From Kaistella antarctica (GTDB lineage: Bacteria; Bacteroidota; Bacteroidia; Flavobacteriales; Weeksellaceae): a DNA stretch of 64,000 nt. Where the stretch lies: the NCBI RefSeq assembly GCF_900109615.1, contig NZ_FOIX01000002.1, forward strand, positions 248,001 to 312,000, in the 5' to 3' direction. Position 1 is the stretch's first letter. Each line of letters begins with the position of its first letter. This document shows positions 31,479-39,373 of this stretch, piece by piece. The notes beneath the pieces were generated by a model, which was given only the letters and a program-made list of their open reading frames with translations, had not been told where the DNA came from and did not search any database. A program made the translations under genes and the position numbers.

Positions 31479-32018
31479 ATGAATAATTTATCGAAAATAC
31501 TTTTAGGTGCAGGGTTAGCGGTAACGCTGGCTTCTTGCGGTGCGATACAGGATCCGTACGGAAATAACAACGGAAACAATTATCCAAACAATGGTAATAA
31601 TTATCCAAACAACGGTTCGAACAACGGAACTGTTTACAGAGCTAACGATGGCCAAGTTTATAGAAGAGGCGAAGTTTATAGAGATCGAAATGGCAATGTA
31701 TATCAGAATGGCCGCGTAGTTCAAACTGGTGATGTTTATGGCAGACCTGGTATTTTATCTAAAAACGGAAATCAAACCGTTTACTATCCAAATCAAAATA
31801 AGAGAAATTTACCACCAGGACAAGCTAAAAAAATCTACGGGGGGAACGCCAAGGATTATGCGAAAGGTCAGCAGAATAAGAGAAATAATCAGTGGAAAAA
31901 ATATGATGATGATAATGATGACCGCAATGATGACCGAAGAAAAAGACAATACAAAGAGTACAAAAAGCAAAATAACAGCAAGTACAATAAAAAAGGAAAA
32001 GATCGTGATGACGATTAA
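31479..32018 (+). CDS. Asn-rich lipoprotein of unknown function
   Basis: About 179 residues from the ATG at 31479, which gives the signal MNNLSKILLGAGLAVTLASC with lipobox LASC. A longer frame back to 31443 would blur the signal. The mature protein starts with a low-complexity repeat (NNYPNNGNNYPNNGSNNG), then YRR/YRDRNGNVYQNGRVV elements resembling small beta repeats, and a very charged Asp/Lys/Arg tail. Probably surface- or periplasm-facing. I do not recognise a family; similar lipoproteins are common in Chryseobacterium relatives. Confidence 0.7.
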   Translation: MNNLSKILLGAGLAVTLASCGAIQDPYGNNNGNNYPNNGNNYPNNGSNNGTVYRANDGQVYRRGEVYRDRNGNVYQNGRVVQTGDVYGRPGILSKNGNQTVYYPNQNKRNLPPGQAKKIYGGNAKDYAKGQQNKRNNQWKKYDDDNDDRNDDRRKRQYKEYKKQNNSKYNKKGKDRDDD

Positions 32019-32024
32019 AATAAA

Positions 32025-32053
32025 AAAGGCGGGAAATAATTTTCCCGCCTTTC
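32025..32053. terminator. Bidirectional terminator between convergent genes
   Basis: Perfect 12-bp stem AAAGGCGGGAAA / TTTCCCGCCTTT with a TAAT loop; A-rich on one side and T-rich on the other, so it can serve both the lipoprotein and the thioredoxin operon. Confidence 0.88.
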
Positions 32054-32073
32054 TTCTTCACTTTTACTAAATA

Positions 32074-32322
32074 CTACTTATCGATAGAACCCAGAACCTT
32101 TTGTGCAAAAGAATTTAGGGCATCTCTTTCTGCCATTCCGTTCGCAACATTTGCATGCACTTCTAAGGCACCACAGATATTGGTAATTAATTCTCCAGCG
32201 ACATTCAAATCTTCTTCAGTTGTTCCTCTGAATTCTGAAAACGCTTCGATAACTTCTAGAGTTTTCTCTAAATTTTCAACAGTCTGCGTTTGATAAAACT
32301 GTCTGATTACAGGTAATTTCAT
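32074..32322 (-). CDS. Small conserved protein (DUF6952-like) of the peroxiredoxin operon
   Basis: 82 residues, all helical, no signal: LPVIRQFYQTQTVENLEKTL, then VAGELITNICGALEVHANVANG. It resembles the small Bacteroidota family found after thioredoxin and peroxiredoxin genes (DUF6952). It is the third gene of that operon here, 83 bases after the thioredoxin. Function unknown; a partner in peroxide defence is inferred from place. Confidence 0.65.
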   Translation of the reverse strand: MKLPVIRQFYQTQTVENLEKTLEVIEAFSEFRGTTEEDLNVAGELITNICGALEVHANVANGMAERDALNSFAQKVLGSIDK

Positions 32323-32405
32323 TTCTAATTTTTATTTTTTAATGGTGAAATGTTATCGCCTACTTTTCATCGGTGGTCATGAGAAAACCGATAAAGGCGA
32401 TTTCA

Positions 32406-32714
32406 TTAGTTCAATTCTTTAAAAAGATTAATAAGACTTTCTGCCTGATTCGATTGAACTTGATTCACCAATTCCCCTTTGCTGAAAATCGCAAACGTAG
32501 GTAAATTATCTACTTTGGCTAATTTTCTGCTTTCAGGTAATTTTTCAGCATCAACATATAGAAAAGGAATATCTTCATTTTCCGCTGCCAATTTTTTGAA
32601 TTTAGGTTTCATGATTCGACAGTTTCCACACCACGTCGCGCCGTATTGCACTACAACTTTATCATTGTCTGCTACGATTTGCTGCAACGTATCTTCTGCT
32701 AATTCTGTATACAT
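32406..32714 (-). CDS. Thioredoxin-family protein
   Basis: 102 residues, a bare thioredoxin fold without a signal, so cytosolic. The active site is ATWCGNCRIMKPKF (Cys29, Cys32), with Asn in place of Pro in the CxxC, and the cis-Pro loop DNLPTFAIFSKGE. Likely the reductant of the peroxiredoxin encoded 9 bases upstream. The CGNC site should alter its redox potential from that of classical CGPC thioredoxin. Confidence 0.87.
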   Translation of the reverse strand: MYTELAEDTLQQIVADNDKVVVQYGATWCGNCRIMKPKFKKLAAENEDIPFLYVDAEKLPESRKLAKVDNLPTFAIFSKGELVNQVQSNQAESLINLFKELN

Positions 32715-32723
32715 AATTCTTTT

Positions 32724-33362
32724 TTAGTTGTTTTGAGACGCTAAATATTCTGCCGTCGAAGTTCTGTTTGCTTTCATCGCATCTTTTCCTTCTTCCCAAT
32801 TTGCAGGACAAACTTCACCATGTTTTTGTACATGCGTGTAAGCGTCGATTAATCTGATAAATTCTTTTACATTTCTACCTAATGGCATATCGTTGACCGC
32901 TTCGTGGAATATTTTTCCAGTCTCGTCGATCAGATAAGTTGCTCTATATGTTACGTTAGACCCAGTGTAAGCTTCGTTACCCTCTTCATCGAAATCAAAA
33001 TCTTGATCTACGATTCCTAAGATATTCGCTAACTGTCTGTGCGTATCTGCTAAGATTGGGTACGTAACTCCTTCTATTCCGCCGTTATCTTTTGGCGTAT
33101 TCAGCCAAGCAAAATGTACTTCGTTGGTATCGCATGAAGCACCAATTACTTTAGTATTTCTTTTTTCGAATTCACCTAGAGCTTCTTGAAAAGCGTGTAA
33201 TTCTGTTGGGCAAACAAAAGTAAAATCTTTTGGGTACCAGAATAAAAGAACTTTTTGTTCGTTTTTGGTTGCTTCTTCAAAAATGTTGATTTTTAAATCA
33301 TCACCCATTTCAGACATTGCGTCGATGGCGATATTGGGGAATTTGTTTCCTACTAATGACAT
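32724..33362 (-). CDS. Typical 2-Cys peroxiredoxin (AhpC/TSA)
   Basis: 212 residues. Peroxidatic Cys51 in DFTFVCPTELHAFQ and resolving Cys185 in HGEVCPANWEEGKDAM; GASCDTNEVHFAWLNTP and GRNVKEFIRLIDA are also family motifs. Reduces hydrogen and organic peroxides in the cytosol. It heads an operon with a thioredoxin and a small helical protein, and has a full consensus promoter upstream. The C-terminus is of ordinary length with no YF motif, suggesting a robust rather than peroxide-sensitive type. Confidence 0.92.
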   Translation of the reverse strand: MSLVGNKFPNIAIDAMSEMGDDLKINIFEEATKNEQKVLLFWYPKDFTFVCPTELHAFQEALGEFEKRNTKVIGASCDTNEVHFAWLNTPKDNGGIEGVTYPILADTHRQLANILGIVDQDFDFDEEGNEAYTGSNVTYRATYLIDETGKIFHEAVNDMPLGRNVKEFIRLIDAYTHVQKHGEVCPANWEEGKDAMKANRTSTAEYLASQNN

Positions 33363-33389
33363 AATATATTTTTTTTAAGTTTTCTAGTG

Positions 33390-33418
33390 CAAAAGTACAA
33401 TGTTTCTATCAATCACAA
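33390..33418 (-). promoter_or_regulatory. Consensus promoter of the peroxiredoxin operon
   Basis: Minus strand: TTG (33416-33418), 18-base spacer, TACTTTTG (33390-33397). An exact fit to TTG-N17-23-TAnnTTTG, giving a leader of about 20 bases. Confidence 0.75.
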
Positions 33419-33507
33419 ACCTGATTTCGATTTATAAAATCTATAACACTGAAAGATTATTCAGATTTAAATATAATGTTATAAATTCACAAACCAAAAT
33501 TTGCCTA

Positions 33508-34002
33508 ATGAAAAAAGTACTGATTATTATCATTGTCGCTTTTATACTGATTCAGTTTTTTCCGATAAATAAGAATAACCCAATTGCTACGCCGCAGTTA
33601 GATTTTTTAAAAATTAAAAATACGCCTGAGAGCACTGCCAATTTGATTAGAAATGCGTGCTATGACTGTCACAGCAATGACTCAAAGTATCCTTGGTATT
33701 CTAATGTTCAACCTTTAGGTTGGTTTTTAGAAAACCATATTAAAGAAGGACGAAAAGAATTAAATTTTTCTACTTTTGCAACTTATCAAAAGAAAAAACA
33801 AGTAAAGAAATTGGAAGAGGCTGTAGAAATGATTGAAAATAGTGAAATGCCTCTGGACTCTTATATCATTGCCCATTCTGAAGCAAAGTTAACAGTGGCT
33901 GAGCAAAGAGAACTGATAGATTATTTTAAACTGGTTTCAAAGGATGTTCGAATTATGAATGATTTACCAGATACATTTGAAAATTCTTCTAATAAAAATT
34001 AA
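33508..34002 (+). CDS. Haem-binding-domain membrane-anchored protein, second copy
   Basis: About 164 residues from the ATG at 33508, which places the anchor helix KKVLIIIIVAFILIQFFPI at the N-terminus; the open frame back to 33400 runs through the divergent promoter region. One c-type haem motif ACYDCHSN (Cys51, Cys54, His55), then KYPWYSNVQP and ENSEMPLDSYIIAHSEAKL, closely parallel to the copper-cluster protein at 8740. It is followed after 2 bases by a DCC-family gene. Probably a periplasmic haem protein with a redox role. Confidence 0.8.
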   Translation: MKKVLIIIIVAFILIQFFPINKNNPIATPQLDFLKIKNTPESTANLIRNACYDCHSNDSKYPWYSNVQPLGWFLENHIKEGRKELNFSTFATYQKKKQVKKLEEAVEMIENSEMPLDSYIIAHSEAKLTVAEQRELIDYFKLVSKDVRIMNDLPDTFENSSNKN

Positions 34003-34004
34003 AA

Positions 34005-34415
34005 ATGAGTACAGTTGATTCTACAAAATATTATGTCTTCTATGATGGAGAATGTGGTTTCTGTGATTTTTGGGTTCATTGGATTTTAAAAAAAGATGCG
34101 AAAAATAATTTTCTGTTTGCTTCCTTACAATCAGATTTTGGTCAACAATTTTTGAGTGAAAGAAATTTAGAATTAAAAAATCTGGATACTCTTTATCTGT
34201 GGAAACCAGAAAGATTTTATTTGCAAAAGTCGGAGGCCGTTTTTAAGATTACCGAAATTATTGGTGGAACCTATAAACTGATTTCTTATTTAAAATTTCT
34301 ACCGACAGCGCTGGGTGATTTTTTCTACGATCGAGTAGCGGCAAACCGAAAAAAGTTGGCGTCTGAGGCTTGTGAAATTCCAACTGCGGAAGAACGGAAA
34401 AAGTTTATCTCTTAG
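34005..34415 (+). CDS. DCC-family thiol-disulfide oxidoreductase (DUF393)
   Basis: 136 residues with the family motif YDGECGFCDFWVHWILKKD (Cys17, Cys20) near the start and a middle region LYLWKPERFYLQKSEAV and FLPTALGDFFYDRVAANR typical of DUF393. The DxxCxxC motif suggests thioredoxin-like chemistry, although the substrate is unknown. Two bases after the haem-binding gene, so the two are surely co-translated. The shared redox theme suggests cooperation, which is inference. Confidence 0.85.
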   Translation: MSTVDSTKYYVFYDGECGFCDFWVHWILKKDAKNNFLFASLQSDFGQQFLSERNLELKNLDTLYLWKPERFYLQKSEAVFKITEIIGGTYKLISYLKFLPTALGDFFYDRVAANRKKLASEACEIPTAEERKKFIS

Positions 34416-34472
34416 AAAATAGATTGGTTCGCTGAAAGATTAAAAATCGAATTTATGTAATTGCATTTTCAA

Positions 34473-34545
34473 TAGGAACGAGCTTTAGCCCGTTTAAATA
34501 GTGAGGTTTTCCAGTGGCTTTAGCCGAAACCTATTGCTTCACGTT
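34473..34545. repeat. REP-like palindromes
   Basis: Two adjacent imperfect hairpins in a 423-base gap without genes: AACGAGCTTTAGCCCGTT preceded by TAGG, and a longer one with arms GTGAGGTTT..GGCT and AGCC.AAACC..TTCAC. The TAGGAACG lead-in is the same as that of the REP hairpins beside the transposase at 62036. Confidence 0.55.
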
Positions 34546-34720
34546 TAAATTTTAATTCTCAACATTAAAATCCTAAATCTTGTTTTTAAAATGGATTTCA
34601 ATTCTTGATCGGGTCTGCGTGAGGAAGTAGGCGGAAATCCTTTTCTATCAGATTTTCTTTTAAAATATCATCTTTCTAAAAAAAGATTGGGAGCCGAAGA
34701 CCGACCCGAGTGGAAGGGAA

Positions 34721-34753
34721 AGCGCTGTTAGGGCTTCAAGCCCTAGCAGCGCT
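34721..34753. repeat. Strong 15-bp hairpin, REP-like
   Basis: Arms AGCGCTGTTAGGGCT and AGCCCTAGCAGCGCT, fully paired with one G-T, loop TCA. No T-tract follows, so it is not a classical terminator. It lies in the same intergenic gap as the palindromes at 34473. Confidence 0.7.
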
Positions 34754-34825
34754 CAGGAATAGCAATGAAGGGGCACGCCCAAAAAAATATTCAGACAACT
34801 AAAACTATTAACCTTAACAAATTCT

Positions 34826-34833
34826 TATATTTG
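34826..34833 (+). promoter_or_regulatory. -7 box directly at the DUF4290 start
   Basis: TATATTTG, then five bases, then the ATG at 34839. The transcript would begin at or within a base or two of the ATG. Confidence 0.5.
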
Positions 34834-34838
34834 CAACT

Positions 34839-35480
34839 ATGGAATATAATACGAGCAAAACGCACCTGGAAATGCCGGAATACGGCCGAATTATACAGCA
34901 ACTTGTGGAACGTTGCAAGGAACTTGAAGATAGAGACGAACGCAATGAAATGGCGGTGGCTATTGTAGATTTTATGGGTCAAAGAAATCCGCAGCTTCGC
35001 GATGAATCAAACTATAAACACAAGCTTTGGGACCATCTTTTTATTTTATCGAAATATGATTTAGATGTTGATTCTCCCTATCATATTCCGACTCAGGAAG
35101 AACTGAAAGTGAAGCCGAAAAGAATGGAGTATCCCAAATTACAGGGTGATTTTAAATTCTACGGAAAGAGTATTTTACAGTTAATTGATAAAGCGATTGA
35201 GCTGGAAGCTGGCGATGAGAAAGATGCGCTGATTCAGGTGATTGCTAATAATATGAAAAAATCCTACAACGTTTATAATAAAGAACATGTTCAGGATGAG
35301 GTTATTTTCCGTCATTTAAAAGATTTGTCTGAAAACCGTTTGGACCTAACTATTCTGGATTCTTTGGAAAAAAGTAAGATTTATTACGCGACAAATAGAA
35401 CCAACAAATCGAACCCGAGAAATAATCCGAAGACCCAAAATACCAGAAAGAATTTTCAGAATAATAAAAACCGGAAATAA
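34839..35480 (+). CDS. DUF4290 protein
   Basis: 213 residues, soluble and mostly helical. It begins MEYNTSKTHLEMPEYGRIIQ, the conserved DUF4290 opening, which supports this start despite the promoter box only 5 bases upstream. Further family features: VAIVDFMGQRNPQLRD and LWDHLFILSKYDLDVDSPY. The last 30 residues are a basic Asn/Lys/Arg tail (RKNFQNNKNRK) that could bind nucleic acid or ribosomes. It lies 2 bases before murA, an arrangement that suggests coupling. Function unknown. Confidence 0.85.
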   Translation: MEYNTSKTHLEMPEYGRIIQQLVERCKELEDRDERNEMAVAIVDFMGQRNPQLRDESNYKHKLWDHLFILSKYDLDVDSPYHIPTQEELKVKPKRMEYPKLQGDFKFYGKSILQLIDKAIELEAGDEKDALIQVIANNMKKSYNVYNKEHVQDEVIFRHLKDLSENRLDLTILDSLEKSKIYYATNRTNKSNPRNNPKTQNTRKNFQNNKNRK

Positions 35481-35482
35481 CA

Positions 35483-36790
35483 ATGAGCGGAAGTTTTCAA
35501 ATTAGAGGAGGGAAAAAACTGCATGGTGAAATTACGCCACAAGGTGCCAAGAATGAGGCGCTACAGATTTTATGTGCCGTATTACTGACCGATGAAGTAG
35601 TTCGGGTTAAAAATATTCCAGACATTCATGATGTTAATAGACTGATTGAAATTCTGGGAGATTTCGGCGTAAAAGTGACCAAGAATGGTCATGGTGATTA
35701 TTCCTTTCAGGCAGATTCTGTCAACTTTGATTATATTAAATCTGAAGATTTTAAACAAGACGGTGCGAGACTTCGTGGGTCTGTCATGCTTTTGGGTCCG
35801 ATGCTCGCCAGATATGGGGAAGCATATATGCCAACTCCGGGAGGCGATAAAATCGGCAGACGCCGATTGGATACGCATTTCCAAGGATTGGTCGAATTGG
35901 GCGCAGAATTTCACTACGATGAAAAAGAGTTTTTTTATACGCTAAAAGCAAAAGAACTTCAAGGCAAATTTATTTTGTTGGAAGAAGCATCCGTAACTGG
36001 AACCGCAAATATTGTAATGGCGGCCGTGCTGGCAAAAGGCAAAACCAGAATTTACAATGCAGCGTGCGAACCTTATCTTCAGCAACTGTGTAAAATGCTC
36101 AACAGAATGGGCGCTAACATTACCGGAATTGGATCTAATTTATTGACCATTGAAGGAGTTACTACTTTGCAAGGAACAGAACATACCATGCTTCCTGATA
36201 TGGTGGAGATCGGTTCCTGGATTGGCTTAGCAGCCATGACGAAATCTGAAATTACCATCAAAAACGTTAATTGGAAAGAACTTGGAGTAATTCCTAATAC
36301 CTTTAAAAAATTAGGGATTGACCTGGAGTTGAGAGGTGATGATATTTTTGTGCCCGCGCAGGAAAATTATAAAATTCAGAAATTTATCGATGGTTCAATT
36401 CTTACGATTTCAGATGCGCCATGGCCTGGGTTTACGCCCGATTTACTATCAATTATTTTAGTTGTCGCCACACAAGCAAGAGGAACAGTATTGGTTCACC
36501 AAAAAATGTTTGAGTCTCGTTTGTTTTTCGTTGATAAGTTGATTGATATGGGCGCACAGATTATTTTGTGTGATCCGCACAGAGCAACAGTCGTTGGTTT
36601 AAACCACGAATCTCCACTTCGTGGGACTACGATGATTTCACCAGATATTAGAGCAGGGAATGCCTTATTGATCGCTGCGCTTTCCGCAGAAGGAACTTCT
36701 ATTATTCATAACATCGAACAAATCGACCGCGGATACGAAAATATCGATGGAAGACTGCGAGCAATTGGAGCTGATATCGAAAGAATCTAA
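35483..36790 (+). CDS. murA: UDP-N-acetylglucosamine 1-carboxyvinyltransferase (MurA), Asp type
   Basis: 435 residues, full length, first committed step of peptidoglycan synthesis in the cytosol. Conserved KNEALQILCAVLLTDE, ASVTGTANIVMAAVLAKG and SPDIRAGNALLIAALSAEG. In the active-site loop the usual Cys is replaced: PGGDKIGRRRLDTHFQGL, with Asp at residue 122. Asp at this place in other bacteria gives an active enzyme that fosfomycin cannot alkylate. Directly after the DUF4290 gene and ended by a long hairpin. Confidence 0.95.
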   Translation: MSGSFQIRGGKKLHGEITPQGAKNEALQILCAVLLTDEVVRVKNIPDIHDVNRLIEILGDFGVKVTKNGHGDYSFQADSVNFDYIKSEDFKQDGARLRGSVMLLGPMLARYGEAYMPTPGGDKIGRRRLDTHFQGLVELGAEFHYDEKEFFYTLKAKELQGKFILLEEASVTGTANIVMAAVLAKGKTRIYNAACEPYLQQLCKMLNRMGANITGIGSNLLTIEGVTTLQGTEHTMLPDMVEIGSWIGLAAMTKSEITIKNVNWKELGVIPNTFKKLGIDLELRGDDIFVPAQENYKIQKFIDGSILTISDAPWPGFTPDLLSIILVVATQARGTVLVHQKMFESRLFFVDKLIDMGAQIILCDPHRATVVGLNHESPLRGTTMISPDIRAGNALLIAALSAEGTSIIHNIEQIDRGYENIDGRLRAIGADIERI

Positions 36791-36840
36791 ATATTTAGCG
36801 TCGACACCTGAATAGGGAAGAGACAGTTTGATATTCTATA

Positions 36841-36883
36841 AAATAAAGACAACCATTTCGTTTTGAAATGGTTGTCTTTATTT
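36841..36883. terminator. Bidirectional terminator after murA
   Basis: A 19-bp perfect stem, AAATAAAGACAACCATTTC with its complement, loop GTTTT. It separates murA from the convergent hemerythrin gene. Confidence 0.88.
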
Positions 36884-36899
36884 ATAAGTAACTTTATTT

Positions 36900-37346
36900 T
36901 TACTTCCAAAAAATGTCGTCGTAATCCGGTTCTTTTAATTCTGGATGAGCCAGTTTTAAAATATCTGCCAATTGTTGGTCAGTGGCTTGTCTTTCAATTT
37001 CGGGAAATATCTGTCTTTCTTCTGTCCGGATGTGAAGTTCAAGCAGAGCACGAAACTCTTCTATCTGCTCTGGTGTTTCAAACCCATCTTCAATCATTTT
37101 CTGAAAAATTCGGTGTTGGGAAATTGCTTCTTTAATTAAAGGATGTTCCTCGCCTAAAACTTTAAAAATAGTCTCTTCTTCTTCCGCAAAATGAGGTTTT
37201 AAATTTTGCAGATAAAATAAGCCGATATATTTTGACATCCGTTCTACCGAAATTTCTTTTTTTAATCCTTCTTTTAATTTCCAACAGAGCAGCAATCCAA
37301 AATGATGGTCGCGACTCAATTGTACTAAGGCTTCATGTCTTTTCAT
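36900..37346 (-). CDS. Hemerythrin-domain protein
   Basis: 148 residues, four-helix bundle with a di-iron ligand pattern: LSRDHHFGLLL (His14, His15), NLKPHFAEEEETIF, ISQHRIF and ELHIRTEERQIFPEIE. No signal, so cytosolic. Related proteins bind oxygen or nitric oxide or take part in iron-sulphur cluster repair. It stands alone. The 255 bases upstream hold no further gene. Confidence 0.88.
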   Translation of the reverse strand: MKRHEALVQLSRDHHFGLLLCWKLKEGLKKEISVERMSKYIGLFYLQNLKPHFAEEEETIFKVLGEEHPLIKEAISQHRIFQKMIEDGFETPEQIEEFRALLELHIRTEERQIFPEIERQATDQQLADILKLAHPELKEPDYDDIFWK

Positions 37347-37601
37347 ATTTTTTTATTAATATTTATAGGGTGAATTATTTTAGAAAATTGGTTGAAATTT
37401 TTTATAAAAGTTATTTATTTTTCACCATTCTTAAATAGGTATAAATTTAAAGAAAATTACTGAAATCACCTTATAAACAGATTTTCATACTTCTGCAAAT
37501 TTAGGTTTAACAAAAATCACCCTTCGTTTGTTATATAGACTTTCATTTCCATTTGCAGTTTGTTACCCTTTGATTTCTTAAATTGCAGCAAATTCTAGGT
37601 C

Positions 37602-38297
37602 ATGTCATTACAAATCATCAATCTTACTAAAAGGTTTGGGGAGCAAATCGCGCTGAATAATATTAACATTGAAATTAATACGAATGAGATTATCGGTTTG
37701 CTCGGGCCCAATGGAGCTGGGAAATCAACTTTAATGAAATCCATTGTCGGAGCGCTGAAAATTGAGGAAGGACAAATTATTTTTGACGGCAAGGATATTG
37801 GTGAAAATGAGATTGAAGCCAAGAAAAACATGGGTTTTCTACCAGAGAATAATCCACTCTACAACGAAATGTATGTGAAAGAATATTTAAGTTTCGTTGC
37901 AGATATTCATCAAGTTTCACAACAGCGAATTGACGAAGTAATTGACCTCGTAGGAATTACTCCAGAAAAATCTAAAAAAATTAGTCAGCTTTCAAAAGGG
38001 TATCGACAAAGAGTTGGTCTGGCGCAAGCAATCTTACATTCCCCAGATTTATTAATTTTAGATGAACCCACAAATGGACTCGATCCCAATCAAATCATTG
38101 AAATTAGAAATGTGATCAAGGAAATCGGGAAAGAAAAAACAGTCATTCTATCGACGCACATTATGCAGGAAGTTGAAGCGCTGTGTTCGCGGGTGATTCT
38201 AATTCATCAAGGAAACATTCTGCAACATTCCAATATTGAAGAATTCAAAGGCAAATACAGCAGCTTAGAAGAAGCATTTGCCAGTTATACGCATTAA
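37602..38297 (+). CDS. ABC transporter ATP-binding protein, GldA-like but short
   Basis: 231 residues. Walker A GPNGAGKSTLMKS, Q-loop GFLPENNPLYNEMYV, signature LSKGYRQRVGLAQA, Walker B LLILDEPTNGLDP and switch STHI. The sequence is close to the N-terminal ABC domain of the gliding protein GldA, which is usually near 300 residues; the C-terminal extension is absent and the protein ends EEAFASYTH. No permease gene is adjacent, so its partner (a GldF/GldG-type pair, or another) must lie elsewhere. Confidence 0.8.
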   Translation: MSLQIINLTKRFGEQIALNNINIEINTNEIIGLLGPNGAGKSTLMKSIVGALKIEEGQIIFDGKDIGENEIEAKKNMGFLPENNPLYNEMYVKEYLSFVADIHQVSQQRIDEVIDLVGITPEKSKKISQLSKGYRQRVGLAQAILHSPDLLILDEPTNGLDPNQIIEIRNVIKEIGKEKTVILSTHIMQEVEALCSRVILIHQGNILQHSNIEEFKGKYSSLEEAFASYTH

Positions 38298-38299
38298 AC

Positions 38300-38334
38300 A
38301 AAAAGGCCCGAATGTTAAATTCGGGCCTTTTTAA
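38300..38334. terminator. Bidirectional terminator after the ABC gene
   Basis: Perfect 14-bp stem AAAAAGGCCCGAAT / ATTCGGGCCTTTTT, loop GTTAA. Serves the ABC gene and the convergent SRPBCC gene. Confidence 0.9.
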
Positions 38335-38347
38335 TATATTTAGTTTC

Positions 38348-38734
38348 TTAAATCTTTTCGATATTATCAGTCAAAGCATCGATAAAGTTTTTCAAAGGTT
38401 TCTCTACCATCATTTTAATAAACGGATTGAATTTACCTTCAAATAACAACTGAACTTCAGTTTGATTTTCATTGATGGGATTCATCATTCCGTTCAAAGC
38501 AAAATCTAAACTAGAGCTTGCAGATTTCAACGTCACTTGATTATCTGTAACTTCATCAATCACCAAGGCGATTTCTGGCATCCCTTTTAAGCTGAATTTA
38601 AAACCGTTTTCACGCACTTCAAAACTCTGCAAAGAATCCGGCATTAGTTGTCGGTATCCTTCTGGTGAATTTAATAGTTCAACCAACTCCTTTCCAGATT
38701 TATTTACGATAATCTTACGTCCTTCTAAATTCAT
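38348..38734 (-). CDS. SRPBCC-family protein
   Basis: 128 residues of the START/SRPBCC helix-grip fold: IIVNKSGKELVELLNSPEGY at the start (strand and first helix), LPDSLQSFEV region, alternating strands in the middle (VTLKSASSSLDFALNGMM, TEVQLLFEGKFN) and a long C-terminal helix LKNFIDALTDNIEK. Ligand unknown. No signal. It is divergent from the NUDIX gene and shares a short 30-base intergenic region. Confidence 0.8.
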   Translation of the reverse strand: MNLEGRKIIVNKSGKELVELLNSPEGYRQLMPDSLQSFEVRENGFKFSLKGMPEIALVIDEVTDNQVTLKSASSSLDFALNGMMNPINENQTEVQLLFEGKFNPFIKMMVEKPLKNFIDALTDNIEKI

Positions 38735-38737
38735 TTT

Positions 38738-38745
38738 TATATTTT
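38738..38745 (+). promoter_or_regulatory. -7 box for the NUDIX gene
   Basis: TATTTTTG, 22 bases before the ATG at 38768. No clear TTG upstream because the region overlaps the divergent gene. Confidence 0.45.
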
Positions 38746-38767
38746 TGTATTAATTAAAACGTTGCAA

Positions 38768-39373
38768 ATGTATAAAGTTTTTGTGAATGAAAAAAAATTA
38801 TCGATTACTAAAACGTCCGCAGAGGTGGAAAAGAGTTTTCGATATGAAGGCGTTGCAACTTTAGAAATTGCGGTGGATCTTTTAGAAAATACTTCTTGCC
38901 CAGAAGTCAATATCTACGGTGATAATTTAACCGATATTTGGGAAGACTTTACACTAATGTTCAGAGTTATAGAGGCTGCGGGTGGCGTCGTGCGAAATCG
39001 ATCGCAGGAAATTTTATTTATCCGCCGACTGGGCAGATGGGATTTGGCGAAAGGAAAAATAGAAAAAGGTGAATCTTTAGAAAATGCTGCCTTACGCGAA
39101 ATAGAGGAAGAAACTGGCCTCAAAGAGTTAATCTTAGAAGAATTCATCAACACCACTTTTCATATTTATACGGAAAGAAATGGTGAGAAAATACTTAAAA
39201 CAACTTATTGGTTCAAAGTAAGTTATGTAGGAGATTCCGACCCAGTTCCGCAAATTGAAGAAGGAATTTCAGAAGTTTCCTGGAAAAGTGAAGACCAGAT
39301 TATTGCCGAAGTAATGCCCATGACTTTTGAAAATATTAAACTGATCCTTCAGGAATTTTGGGCTAAAAATTAA
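38768..39373 (+). CDS. NUDIX hydrolase
   Basis: About 201 residues from the ATG at 38768 (a TTG two codons before is possible). An N-terminal domain of about 65 residues precedes the catalytic part AAGGVVRNRSQEILFIRRLG and a complete Nudix box GKIEKGESLENAALREIEEE. Hydrolyses nucleoside diphosphate-X compounds; substrate unknown. Its last 4 bases overlap the convergent murF gene. Confidence 0.87.
   Translation: MYKVFVNEKKLSITKTSAEVEKSFRYEGVATLEIAVDLLENTSCPEVNIYGDNLTDIWEDFTLMFRVIEAAGGVVRNRSQEILFIRRLGRWDLAKGKIEKGESLENAALREIEEETGLKELILEEFINTTFHIYTERNGEKILKTTYWFKVSYVGDSDPVPQIEEGISEVSWKSEDQIIAEVMPMTFENIKLILQEFWAKN

Noticed and set aside
34721..34753. Terminator
   Set aside because: The stem is strong but no T-run follows on either strand.
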